DNA from: Bifidobacterium miconis
Lineage (GTDB): Bacteria > Actinomycetota > Actinomycetes > Actinomycetales > Bifidobacteriaceae
Assembly (NCBI RefSeq): GCF_019331735.1
Contig: NZ_JAHBBH010000003.1
Span: forward strand, 62,001-126,000
Reading direction: 5' to 3'
DNA: 64,000 nucleotides
Of this stretch, positions 10,068 to 18,926 are shown in pieces; positions within the stretch are counted from its first letter, which is position 1; every line of letters starts with the position of its first letter. A program made the translations under genes and the position numbers. A model generated the notes under the pieces. The model made no database searches and was not told the DNA's origin. It saw only the letters and a list, made by a program, of their open reading frames with translations.

Positions 10068-13000
10068 AGACCGCAAAAACTGCGCCTGAATCACGTCGAT
10101 CCCATCGCTCTCGTCGTCGTTCATGCGCGCGCACGCGACCGACAGGGTGCGCGCGGGCACGAACATGCCGTGGTCGACGCACACCCGGGCCGCGTCGCTC
10201 ACGATGCCGGCGACCTCGGTGTGCGGCCAGATCGGCAGATCATGGGCGGCGAGCACGGCCTTGGCCGCGTCGACGCCGTCGGGCACGGGCACGCACTGCG
10301 AGTCGGCGCGCGCGACGAGCTCGCGCAGTTCGCCGTCCAGCGCGCCGATCTGCCCGGGGCTGATGTGATCGCTCATGATGTACGCGGCCACGGCCACGTC
10401 GAACTGGTCGCGCATCCATTCCGCGTAGGCAAAACGGTAGTAGGCGAACGCGGCGTCGTCGCGGTCGAGCGCGACGCGCAGCGCGTTCAGGCATGCGGCA
10501 CGCGCCGAATCCCAGTCCTCACTGCGGGCCAGCTGCATGGCGAGCTTCAGATGCGACAGCGGATACGCGGGCGCATAGGAGACCATCGCGTTCAGATGCG
10601 GCAGCGCGGCCTGCGCGCCTTTGACCTGCGAGAGGATGTCGGCGACTTCCATGTGCGCGTAGAACAGGTCGTCGGGAATGAGCACGGTCTGTTCGCCGGA
10701 GGTGGCGAACAGGCGGTTGTACACGACGCGTTCCGCGTACGAGTTGAAGTAGCGCGGCACGCCGGGATTGTTCGCGTACATGACGTCGAGCCGTTCGAGT
10801 TCGGCCTCGATGACGTCGATCGCGCGGTCGATCTGCCCGGAGAAGAGCAGGTCGCGCGCCTTGCCGCGCTCGCGGTTGAGCTCGTCGGACAGCTGGAACG
10901 TGATGTCGGGCGTGTCCCGGCCGTCGATGAGCGCGCTGGTGACCTGCGGCGCGAGACGGCTGAGCTCGGGGTCGGCGATGCGGTCGATGAGCCGCATGGC
11001 GCGCTGTGCCTTGTCGACGGACGGCAGTGCGTCGTCGGCGGCGAGACGGTGGAATTCGGCGACGCCGTGCTGCAGCAGGTCGACGCGCTGGATGGACAGG
11101 TCGGCCGCGTCGCGCGCGCCGAGGACGCGCGAGACGGCCGGCGCGAACGCCGCTTCGGACAGTTCGGGTTCCTCCTGCGCGCCGGCGGGCGCGAACCGGC
11201 TGTCGCGCAGGTCGAAGCCGGCGTCGGTTTCGCGCAGCGCACCGTGTCCGTCGAGCGACATGTTCGCGTCGAACATGCGGTACGTGTCGGCGGGGTGTTC
11301 GAGCCCGTCCTGATACAGCCGCGCGAGCAGCGCGTCGCGTGTGAACGTGACGGTGGCCAGCGTGCGCACGGTCGGGTTGGCGCGCAGGGCGCTGAGCGGG
11401 TCGCTCGGGTCGGCCGGCAGCGCGACGTCGCCGCCGGCGTCGTCGACGTCGCCGCCCATGTCGTCGGTCGAATCGCCGGTGTTGCCGGTGGGCATGTTGA
11501 ACGCGACCTCGTCGAAGTCGACGCCGCGCATGAGATCCTCGAACTGGCTGTCGACGGTCGCCTTGTCGGCATGGTCCATGTCCCGCGACGCGGCGGAGTC
11601 CCCGTCGCCGGACGCTGCGGACGCGTCGTCCGCCCCGTCGCCGAGCGCGGGACCCGCGGCGCGCGCGTCATCGGACGGTTCCGTCGCGCCGGACATGTCG
11701 GGCATGTCCGCGGACGGGCCTTCGTCGACCGACATGGGCGGCGTGCGCGACGGGTCGCCGTGCCAGTCGCCGTCCTTCGGATCGGCCTTGCCGCCGCCGA
11801 GTCCCACGTCGCCGAAACGCAACCGGTCAAGCGTGTGCATCATCTGCTGGGCCATGTCGGAAATCGCCGAATCCTGTTCGGCGACGGCCTCCTCCAGCCC
11901 GATCGAGTCGACGTGCACCGACACGCTGCGGATGCGATCGTTCGCACCGAACATCATGGCCGCGATCATCAGGCCGACGCGCAGATTGTACGAGGCGCTC
12001 ATCGCCGCGCGTTCGTCGTCGGACAGCGCGACCCACATGTGGCGCGCCGCATCGTAACGGCTCGACGGCATCATCATCGGACCGGCCGTGGTGAAGCCGA
12101 CCGCGGCCTCGCCGGAGGCGAGATTCGAGCGGAACTCCACGTCGAAGCGGTACGGCAGACGCAGCCTGCGCAGCAGCGTGGACACGGTCTGCCGGTACAG
12201 CCATTCCGAACCGGCGCCGGATGCACCGGATACGCCAGATGCACCGACACCGGAAGCCCCGGAAGCCCCTGCCGGATCCGGATTGCGTTCGGCGATACGC
12301 CCGGCCTGCGCACGCGCCTCGTCGACCAGACGCATGACCGCATGCCAGCCGTCGCGCCCGGCCTCGTCGTCCGCGGCCCCGTTCGTCGCGTCCGAGCTGG
12401 ACAGCGCGATCAACGCCGGATCCTCGAGCAGCATCCAGTCGATCTGCGCGGCCTGCGCGCGCGTGACCGTGTCCTCGATCGGCGTGAGCCCGAGCTTCGC
12501 GTTGCGTTCCAGCCACGCGCTCACGGCCGCGAACCGGTTGAGGTTGCCCTCGATGCGCAGCGATTTCAACGCCGCCGGGAATTGCAGGCCTGAATCCCAG
12601 GTGAAGAAGTAGTTGCCCGAATACGTGGACGTGTACAGGTGCATCGGCTCGGCGCCGTGCACCGCCTCGAGCCCGGCGGTGGGTTCGAGCGCGCCGGCCT
12701 CGTGCATGAGGTCCGCGAAATGGTCCTCGAGTCCGGAGGCGCGCATGCCGTGCGCGCGCGCGTCGAGCGTGTCGCGCAGGCAGCGGCGGATCGCGCCCAT
12801 GGGCGCCTCGCGGTTGAGTCGGCGGAAGATGTTGCCCGCGCCGAATCCGATGAGCAGCCCGTGGAACATCGGCAGCAGGTACGCGGCGAAGAACGCGACG
12901 GCGATCGCGTCGCGGTATTCAAGGTCGAAGCGCATGGACGGCGGCAGTTCGGCGCGCACCTGTTCGAGCGTGTACCGGTTGCCCGCCTTCAGCCACGAGG

Positions 13001-13631
13001 CGAGCCAGATCATGCGTCCGGTCTCGTCGCGGCCCACGATGCCGCCCTGCACCACGTCCAGCACGCGCGGCGAGCGGCCGGAGTGCCCCGCGGCGCGCCC
13101 CTTCGCCGCCGCATCATGGCCGAAGCGCGGCCCGTCGGGCAGCTTCAGATCGCTTTCCTTGCCGAACATGAACGCGCACTGCATGCCCTGCGTGTCCGTT
13201 TCCGGATCATGGCACATGAACACGCGCCCCTTGCTGTCGGCGAGCGCCAGCTGCGCGAAATGGGTGCGGTCGGAGAACACGCCGAGCGAGAGCACGCTGC
13301 CCTGCCGGACGGGCAGCTGCGCCCATCCGAGCGTGATGCCGTCGGGCACGCCGGTCAGCTGGTCGAACACGCGCCGCTTGACGAACGGCGACAGCACGAT
13401 GGCGTGTTCCTTGAACGTCTTGAGCAGATCCTCGTCACTGGCATGGTCGCCGAGGGTGTTGAGCGCGGCTCCGAGCGGGTTGGACGAGTTGCCGGACGTG
13501 GGCCTGCGGCCGCGCAAGCGCGCGTCGAGGGTACGCACCAGCCGATCGATCACGGCCGGCACGCCGAGGCCATGATTATGGTGTGGTGTGTGCTGTGGCA
13601 TGCCCCACATTCTTCCCGACCAACCCGACAT
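10056..13631 (-). CDS. Large TPR-like protein of unknown function
   Basis: Up to 1191 residues; ATGs at 13631, 13610 and 13601 are all possible starts. I do not recognise the N-terminal two thirds. It contains conserved-looking aromatic segments (HLYTSTYSGNYFFTWDSG), two low-complexity Gly/Ala/Ser-rich linkers, and an acidic Asp/Gly/Ala-rich region near 640-770. The C-terminal ~250 residues form amphipathic helical pairs (MEVADILSQVKGAQAALPHL, AYPLSHLKLAMQLARSEDWD, AFAYYRFAYAEWMRDQFDVA) typical of tetratricopeptide repeats. No signal peptide. It is divergent from the membrane protein gene at 13666. Confidence 0.65.
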   Translation of the reverse strand: MSGWSGRMWGMPQHTPHHNHGLGVPAVIDRLVRTLDARLRGRRPTSGNSSNPLGAALNTLGDHASDEDLLKTFKEHAIVLSPFVKRRVFDQLTGVPDGITLGWAQLPVRQGSVLSLGVFSDRTHFAQLALADSKGRVFMCHDPETDTQGMQCAFMFGKESDLKLPDGPRFGHDAAAKGRAAGHSGRSPRVLDVVQGGIVGRDETGRMIWLASWLKAGNRYTLEQVRAELPPSMRFDLEYRDAIAVAFFAAYLLPMFHGLLIGFGAGNIFRRLNREAPMGAIRRCLRDTLDARAHGMRASGLEDHFADLMHEAGALEPTAGLEAVHGAEPMHLYTSTYSGNYFFTWDSGLQFPAALKSLRIEGNLNRFAAVSAWLERNAKLGLTPIEDTVTRAQAAQIDWMLLEDPALIALSSSDATNGAADDEAGRDGWHAVMRLVDEARAQAGRIAERNPDPAGASGASGVGASGVSGASGAGSEWLYRQTVSTLLRRLRLPYRFDVEFRSNLASGEAAVGFTTAGPMMMPSSRYDAARHMWVALSDDERAAMSASYNLRVGLMIAAMMFGANDRIRSVSVHVDSIGLEEAVAEQDSAISDMAQQMMHTLDRLRFGDVGLGGGKADPKDGDWHGDPSRTPPMSVDEGPSADMPDMSGATEPSDDARAAGPALGDGADDASAASGDGDSAASRDMDHADKATVDSQFEDLMRGVDFDEVAFNMPTGNTGDSTDDMGGDVDDAGGDVALPADPSDPLSALRANPTVRTLATVTFTRDALLARLYQDGLEHPADTYRMFDANMSLDGHGALRETDAGFDLRDSRFAPAGAQEEPELSEAAFAPAVSRVLGARDAADLSIQRVDLLQHGVAEFHRLAADDALPSVDKAQRAMRLIDRIADPELSRLAPQVTSALIDGRDTPDITFQLSDELNRERGKARDLLFSGQIDRAIDVIEAELERLDVMYANNPGVPRYFNSYAERVVYNRLFATSGEQTVLIPDDLFYAHMEVADILSQVKGAQAALPHLNAMVSYAPAYPLSHLKLAMQLARSEDWDSARAACLNALRVALDRDDAAFAYYRFAYAEWMRDQFDVAVAAYIMSDHISPGQIGALDGELRELVARADSQCVPVPDGVDAAKAVLAAHDLPIWPHTEVAGIVSDAARVCVDHGMFVPARTLSVACARMNDDESDGIDVIQAQFLRSLNA

Positions 13632-13665
13632 GAAGCCGATAGAATAAAGCCGATAGAATAATGGG

Positions 13666-15999
13666 ATGCCCTCTTCTCTCCGTCAGTTCCGCCGTCCGAT
13701 CGTCCGCCCGCGCACGCTGCTGTGCATCTGCGCGTCCATGCTGGTGATCGTCGCGCTCGAATGCGCCGTGTTCAATCTGCCGTTCTGGACGACGCTCGCG
13801 GCCAGCACCGACACGTCGGCCGCCGAGAACACGCTCGGCCCGGGCCTCGAGCGCACGGCGAGCGGCATGCTGAAGGTCACGGATCCGACGCGGGCGTGGC
13901 TCGAGGTGAAGGCGGACGGCACGTCGGCGTATGCGCGCGTCGACTTGGTCGAGACGGACGGCGCAGGCACGGCTGGCGACACCGGCAAGACCGACGGCGC
14001 CGGCAAGACGGACGACGGCGCAGGCACAACGCAGACCACGCAGGAACGCCCGCTGTCCACGTTCCATGTGCGGCTGAACGACACGACGCGGACCGGCCGA
14101 ATGGATGCGGGCCGTGCGCAGGCGGTGTCGACGGCGTCGCCGCGCTCGCGGTTCGTGCGCACGGACGCCGCGTCGACGATCCGCATGTGGGTCGAGGAGC
14201 CGAAGGACTCGGTGGTGCCGATCGCCGCGGTGCGCGCGAACGTGCGCGTGCCGTTCCAGTGGGATTGGCTGCGCGTGGCCGTACTGGCGTTCGTGGTGAT
14301 GCTGGTGATGCTGTGGCGGCCGGGGTCGCGTCTGTGGCGCACGCGGCTCGACCCGTCGGACGGCCGTCAGCGGCGGATGCTGACGTTGGCGCTGGCGGTG
14401 CCGGCCGTGATGACGCTGTGGGCGGTCGGCTGGCAGATCGCGAACGCCGCCCCGCTGACGTTCCACGAGCAGGGCGGATACACGTACGATTTCGACCAGT
14501 ACGCGCAGACGGCGGACGCGCTGCTGCACGGCCACGCGTGGCTGGATCTGCCGGTGCCGCAGGCGTTGGCGGATGCGGCGAACCCGTACGACATCGTCAC
14601 GCGCAACCGGCTGCTGGCGGAGGGCGTCACGCCGATCTACTGGGATCACGCGTTTCATGACGGCCGCTGGTATTCGTATTTCGGCGTACTGCCGGCCGTG
14701 CTGCTGTTCGTGCCGTATCAGGCGGTCACGTCGCTGTGGGTGGACGGCGGCCTGAGCCTGCCGACCGGAGCCGCCGATTTGCTGCTCATGTTCGGTTTTC
14801 TCGTGTTCGCGTGCCTGCTGGTCGTGCGGCTGCTGGCCCGCGTCGCGCCGCGCACGTCGGTGGCGAGCGCGTCGATGATCGTCGTGTTCTTCCTGCTGGC
14901 CACGAACGCGAGCTATCTGTGGTTCCGCACGAATTTCTATTCGGTGCCGATCGCCGCTTCGCTGATGTTTACCTGTCTGGGCCTGTGGCTGTGGCTGGGC
15001 GCGATCCAGCCGGCGCACCGCGTGGTCGGCGACGGCCGGCCGGACGGCGGCGTGACGGTGGTGGCTGATTGGACGGTTGCGGACGGCGCTCCCCTGTCGC
15101 TGCCGCATTTGGCGGGCGGCGCGGTGTGCATCGCCGCGAATTTCGGCTGCCGTCCGACGTTCGCCTTGTCCGCGCTGCTGGCGTTTCCGCTGTTCTGGCC
15201 GCAGATCCGCGGCATCGTGCGCGGGCTGGCGGCCCGTCGCGTGCGCCTGTCCCGCGCGTTGCGCGCGCCGCTGGCGATCGTCGTGCCGGCGCTGGTCGTC
15301 GTCGCCCCGCTGATGGCGTACAATGCGGCGCGGTTCGGCGGTCCGCTCGATTTCGGCAGCGACTATCAGCTGACGGTCACGGACATGACGCGTTACAGTC
15401 TGCCGCCCGTCGACCTGCCGTACATGATCGTCTACTATCTGCTGCTGCCGTTGCGGTTCACGTGGTCGTTCCCGTATCTGTCGATCAGTCCGGCGCCGCT
15501 GCCGCAATGGGGGTTCACGGAGCCGATGGTAGGCGGGTTCTTCGTGCTGTGCCCGTTGGCGCTGCTGGCGCTGCTGATGCCGCGCCTGCGACGGCTGGTG
15601 CCGCGCCCGTATCGTGGCGCGATGATGGTGTCGCTGGTGCTGGCGTTGGCCATGGTGGTGATCGACTCGCTGGCCGGCGGCCTTGGATGGCGGTACATGG
15701 CCGATTTCGGATGGCTGTTCGCGCTGCCCGCAATGCCGGCGATGCTGCGGCTGATGGAAGGGGGCGACGCGTTCGAACCGTTGGCCGACGAGGCGGACGA
15801 GACGGACGATCCGAAGTATCGCCGCGTGCCGCTGCACCGGCGCGCAGTGCGTCTGCTGATGATGCTGGTGATGCTCGCCTGCCTGGCCGTGATGATCGCC
15901 TCGTGCTTCGTACCGGGGCGCGACGATTCGCTGACCGCCAACAATCCGGGGCTGTTCTACGAGGTGCGTTGCTGGTTCGCGCTGCTGAATTTCAGCTGA
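13666..15999 (+). CDS. Polytopic membrane protein, GT-C glycosyltransferase-like
   Basis: 777 residues. N-terminal helix (about 18-40), a ~150-residue extracytoplasmic domain with a Gly/Asp/Thr repeat segment, then about ten hydrophobic helices. The segment after the second helix reads GGYTYDFDQYAQTADALLHG, then NPYD and YWDHAFHDGRWYSYFGVLPA. This pattern of acidic and aromatic residues in the first outer loop is typical of GT-C-type lipid-linked sugar transferases. The donor and acceptor cannot be inferred. The following gene encodes another membrane-anchored enzyme, so both may modify a surface polymer. Confidence 0.6.
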   Translation: MPSSLRQFRRPIVRPRTLLCICASMLVIVALECAVFNLPFWTTLAASTDTSAAENTLGPGLERTASGMLKVTDPTRAWLEVKADGTSAYARVDLVETDGAGTAGDTGKTDGAGKTDDGAGTTQTTQERPLSTFHVRLNDTTRTGRMDAGRAQAVSTASPRSRFVRTDAASTIRMWVEEPKDSVVPIAAVRANVRVPFQWDWLRVAVLAFVVMLVMLWRPGSRLWRTRLDPSDGRQRRMLTLALAVPAVMTLWAVGWQIANAAPLTFHEQGGYTYDFDQYAQTADALLHGHAWLDLPVPQALADAANPYDIVTRNRLLAEGVTPIYWDHAFHDGRWYSYFGVLPAVLLFVPYQAVTSLWVDGGLSLPTGAADLLLMFGFLVFACLLVVRLLARVAPRTSVASASMIVVFFLLATNASYLWFRTNFYSVPIAASLMFTCLGLWLWLGAIQPAHRVVGDGRPDGGVTVVADWTVADGAPLSLPHLAGGAVCIAANFGCRPTFALSALLAFPLFWPQIRGIVRGLAARRVRLSRALRAPLAIVVPALVVVAPLMAYNAARFGGPLDFGSDYQLTVTDMTRYSLPPVDLPYMIVYYLLLPLRFTWSFPYLSISPAPLPQWGFTEPMVGGFFVLCPLALLALLMPRLRRLVPRPYRGAMMVSLVLALAMVVIDSLAGGLGWRYMADFGWLFALPAMPAMLRLMEGGDAFEPLADEADETDDPKYRRVPLHRRAVRLLMMLVMLACLAVMIASCFVPGRDDSLTANNPGLFYEVRCWFALLNFS

Positions 16000-16114
16000 C
16001 GTTCAGCGACACGCCCGGTTTTTCCAAGTCTCGAGTCATACTAATGGACGATAGCGAATTCTTCATCCGCACGTTACCGACCATTCATCTTGCAGGAACC
16101 GAGCTAATCGAACC

Positions 16115-17794
16115 ATGAACCAACCCACCCGTCCCAAGACCGTCATGTCGGGCAAACGCACCGCCATTCGCATCGTCTCCGCCGCCGTCGCGCTCGTCGT
16201 CGCCGTCGGCCTGTGCCTGTTCTCGTACGACAACGTCGACGCGAGCATCAAGCAGCACCGCATCGAACGGCTTAACGCGCAGATCGCGAACGTGTACACC
16301 GACGACTATCAGCAGATGGCCGAGGAGAAGCTCGTCAAGGCGCGCGACGCCAAGGAGCGCACCGTCGACGACATCTACGTGCAGGACAACCCGTACGGCA
16401 CGAACACGACGTCGCTGTACGTGTACTTCAACTCGCAGTACGAGACCAAGGTGACGTACACGGTCTCCGCCGACGGCTATCCGGACTTCACGGCCACCGC
16501 CTATCAGGACAAGGAGTACCAGACCGAACACGAGTTTCTGGTGCTGGGCCTGATTCCGGGCGTCGAGAACACGATCAAGTTCACACTCACCGACGACAAC
16601 GGCCTCTCGCTCGACTACACGATCACGCATCAGGGCCCGAAGCTGCTCGGCACCGAGGCGGTCACGCTCGAGCAGACCGTCTCCGCGAAGGACGGCGAGG
16701 ACCTCGGCAACGGCCTGTACGCGATCCTCGGCAACGACAGCAACGAGCAGGACTTCATGTACTACTACGACACGAACGGCGTGCTGCGCGGCGAAGTGCC
16801 GGTCAAGTACTACCGTTCGCACCGCCTGCTGTTCGACGACAATGGTCTCATGTGGTTCTCCGCGTCCACGCACACGATGGTCGGCATGAACCGTCTCGGC
16901 AAGCTCGAGAAGATCTACGATCTGGGCGGCGACTTCATCCTCCACCACGACTACGCGCTCGACGCGGACGGCAACATCGTGCTGCTCGCCACCGATCTGA
17001 GCCGCGAGGACCACGCCGTGCAGGACCAGGTCGTCAAGCTCGACACGAGCACCGGCAAGACGACGCTGCTGCTCGACTTCGGCGAAATGTTCGCCGACTA
17101 CAAGTCCACCACCGACCATTCCGGCATCGACGAATCCGACCCGACCGCCACGAACCGCTGGGACTGGCTGCACTGTAACACGATCCAGCTGCTGCCCGAC
17201 GGCTCCGCGCTGTTCTCCGCGCGCGAGACGTCCACGATCATCAAGGTGAACGATCTGGAGGGCACGCCCACGCTCGACTACATGATCGGCGAAAAGTCCG
17301 TGTGGGACGGCACGTCGTACGCCGACGCGTTCCTGACCAAGGACGGCGACTTCGGCGACACCGGCGGCCAGCACTCCATCACGTACGTGGCCGACGATTC
17401 GTTGGAGGACGGCCAGTACTACATTTATATGTTCGACAACAACTTCGGCTACGCGATGACCCGCCCCGACTTCGACTGGACCGTGATCAGCGGCATTTCG
17501 ACCGCGCAGTCGAGCAAGGACAAGGATTCCAACTCGCAGTACCGCAAGTATCTGGTCGACGAGAAGGCCGGCACATACAAGGAGGTCACCTCGTTCGACG
17601 TGCCGTACTCGCCGTACGTAAGCTCCGCGCAGGTGCTGTCCAACGGCAACGTGCTCATCGATTCGGGTATGCAGGGCCTGTTCGGCCAGTACGACGCGGA
17701 CGGCAACCAGCTCGTCCAGTACAAGATGGAGCTCAACACCGCGTACATCTACCGCGTCTACCAGTACGACTTCAAGGGCTTCTACTTCGCCTGA
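16115..17794 (+). CDS. Arylsulfotransferase (ASST)-like, membrane-anchored
   Basis: 559 residues. A single N-terminal helix (about 18-38) anchors the protein outside the membrane, followed by a beta-sandwich-like domain and a propeller-like C-terminal domain. Residues matching the PAPS-independent aryl-sulfate sulfotransferase active site are visible: HHDY near 277, WLHCNT with His near 352, SARETS with Arg near 370, and GQHSI with His near 419, the equivalent of the sulfated catalytic His. The family moves sulfate between phenolic esters. Closest neighbour is the GT-C-like gene 115 bp upstream. The physiological acceptor is unknown. Confidence 0.75.
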   Translation: MNQPTRPKTVMSGKRTAIRIVSAAVALVVAVGLCLFSYDNVDASIKQHRIERLNAQIANVYTDDYQQMAEEKLVKARDAKERTVDDIYVQDNPYGTNTTSLYVYFNSQYETKVTYTVSADGYPDFTATAYQDKEYQTEHEFLVLGLIPGVENTIKFTLTDDNGLSLDYTITHQGPKLLGTEAVTLEQTVSAKDGEDLGNGLYAILGNDSNEQDFMYYYDTNGVLRGEVPVKYYRSHRLLFDDNGLMWFSASTHTMVGMNRLGKLEKIYDLGGDFILHHDYALDADGNIVLLATDLSREDHAVQDQVVKLDTSTGKTTLLLDFGEMFADYKSTTDHSGIDESDPTATNRWDWLHCNTIQLLPDGSALFSARETSTIIKVNDLEGTPTLDYMIGEKSVWDGTSYADAFLTKDGDFGDTGGQHSITYVADDSLEDGQYYIYMFDNNFGYAMTRPDFDWTVISGISTAQSSKDKDSNSQYRKYLVDEKAGTYKEVTSFDVPYSPYVSSAQVLSNGNVLIDSGMQGLFGQYDADGNQLVQYKMELNTAYIYRVYQYDFKGFYFA

Positions 17795-17834
17795 GATCCC
17801 AGGCCCGTTCCGGAACCGGCGGTAGCCGCAGCGT

Positions 17835-17945
17835 GTGCAATGCAGGACAGTCTTTCGGCTGACTGTGTTGTCAGTTCGCTGTCGCTCGCTCCTCGCCTGC
17901 AAACGCCCTATGATGCTGACTGGGGGAGCGTCAGAGCCACCGCAT
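17835..17945. repeat. Solo palindromic repeat, family R (copy 1)
   Basis: Contains TCGCTGTCGCTCGCTCCTCG followed by GACTGGGGGAGCGTC. These blocks recur in the copy inside the glycosyltransferase gene (37041-37207), and the second block also in the copies at 18806, 23382 and 54127. It fills most of the gap between the ASST gene and the CbiO-like ATPase gene. Confidence 0.6.
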
Positions 17946-17987
17946 CATTCATCTCGAACAGTCCCATGCCGACTACACTGTGGAAGC

Positions 17988-18794
17988 ATGGGACTGTTTG
18001 ATTTTCTGGGCGGCAAAAGCGCGGCGGACAAGCCGTCGTCCGTCACGTTCACGGTCGCCGGCGCCGGCCACCGCTACGACGACAACGGGATCGGCCTGCT
18101 GCCGGTTGACCTGACGATCGGCCCGGACACGCGCCGCGTCGCGATCATCGGACTCAACGGATCCGGCAAGACGACGCTGCTCAAGCTGCTCGACGGCGCG
18201 CTCAAGCCGTCCGTCGGCACGGTGACGGTCACGGCCGGCGGCGAGACGCTCGACACGGCGAACCGCCGCGACCTGAAGCGCATCGGGGATCTGGTCGGCC
18301 GCGTGCGCCGCGAGGAGATTCCGGAAAGCTACTATCAGGCCAAGGACATCCGCGAGGCGATCGACCAGCCGCTCAAGAAGCACAAGGTGCCGGAGGCCGC
18401 GCGGCAGGAGACGATCGGCGCGCTGTTCGCGCACTTCGACCTGACGTCCGTGGCGATGCAGCCGGCCAGCGCGCTCGACAGCGAGAAACGGCATCTGCTC
18501 GCGATCGCGTCCGCGCTGAGCTTCGCGCCGGCGGCGATCGTGGCCGACGAGCCGACCAAGGGACTTGACGAGATCGGATCCGCGCACGTGGCGCGCGCCC
18601 TGTTCAGCTACGACAAGCAGGTGATCTTCGCCACGCACGACCTCGAGCTGATCCAGCGCCCGGAGTACGCGATCGACCGCACGATCGTGCTCGACGAGCA
18701 CGACATCGTCTTCGACGGCTCCCCCGCCGACGCCGCCGCGTGCTACACCGATCTCATTCGCAAGAAGTACGAGGAAACCAAGCAACGTCAGTAA
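17988..18794 (+). CDS. CbiO/Ecf-like ABC ATPase
   Basis: 268-residue single nucleotide-binding domain. The start at 17988 (MGLFDFLGG) is chosen because upstream in-frame sequence is repeat DNA. Walker A is GLNGSGKTT, Walker B IVADEPTKGLD, H-loop FATHDLEL. The fold resembles ECF/CbiO ATPases for vitamins or metals. The signature position reads ALDSEKRHLLAIASAL instead of LSGGQ, so the ATPase may need an unusual partner. No permease or T-component gene is adjacent in this window; the gene is flanked by repeat copies on both sides. Confidence 0.7.
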   Translation: MGLFDFLGGKSAADKPSSVTFTVAGAGHRYDDNGIGLLPVDLTIGPDTRRVAIIGLNGSGKTTLLKLLDGALKPSVGTVTVTAGGETLDTANRRDLKRIGDLVGRVRREEIPESYYQAKDIREAIDQPLKKHKVPEAARQETIGALFAHFDLTSVAMQPASALDSEKRHLLAIASALSFAPAAIVADEPTKGLDEIGSAHVARALFSYDKQVIFATHDLELIQRPEYAIDRTIVLDEHDIVFDGSPADAAACYTDLIRKKYEETKQRQ

Positions 18795-18805
18795 ACGCGT
18801 GAAGA

Positions 18806-18921
18806 GCTGGCGGAGCCTCGGCTCCCTCGGCTGAGGGAGCTGTCCGCGAAGCGGACTGAGGGAGCGTCTGCGGCACGGGCGTGCCGCTATCAACGCAGCA
18901 TCACGCAAAACGTGATACCGC
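18806..18921. repeat. Solo palindromic repeat, family R (copy 2)
   Basis: Ordered blocks: CTGGCGGAGCCTCGGCTCCC, CTCGGCTGAGGGAGCTGTC, an inner hairpin CCGCGAAGCGG, ACTGAGGGAGCGTC, GGCACGGGCGTGCC and a final AATCAC-like palindrome. The same order is found in the arms of the cassette at 23382-24357 and at 54127-54240. It lies between convergent genes. Confidence 0.75.
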
Positions 18922-18926
18922 TACTG

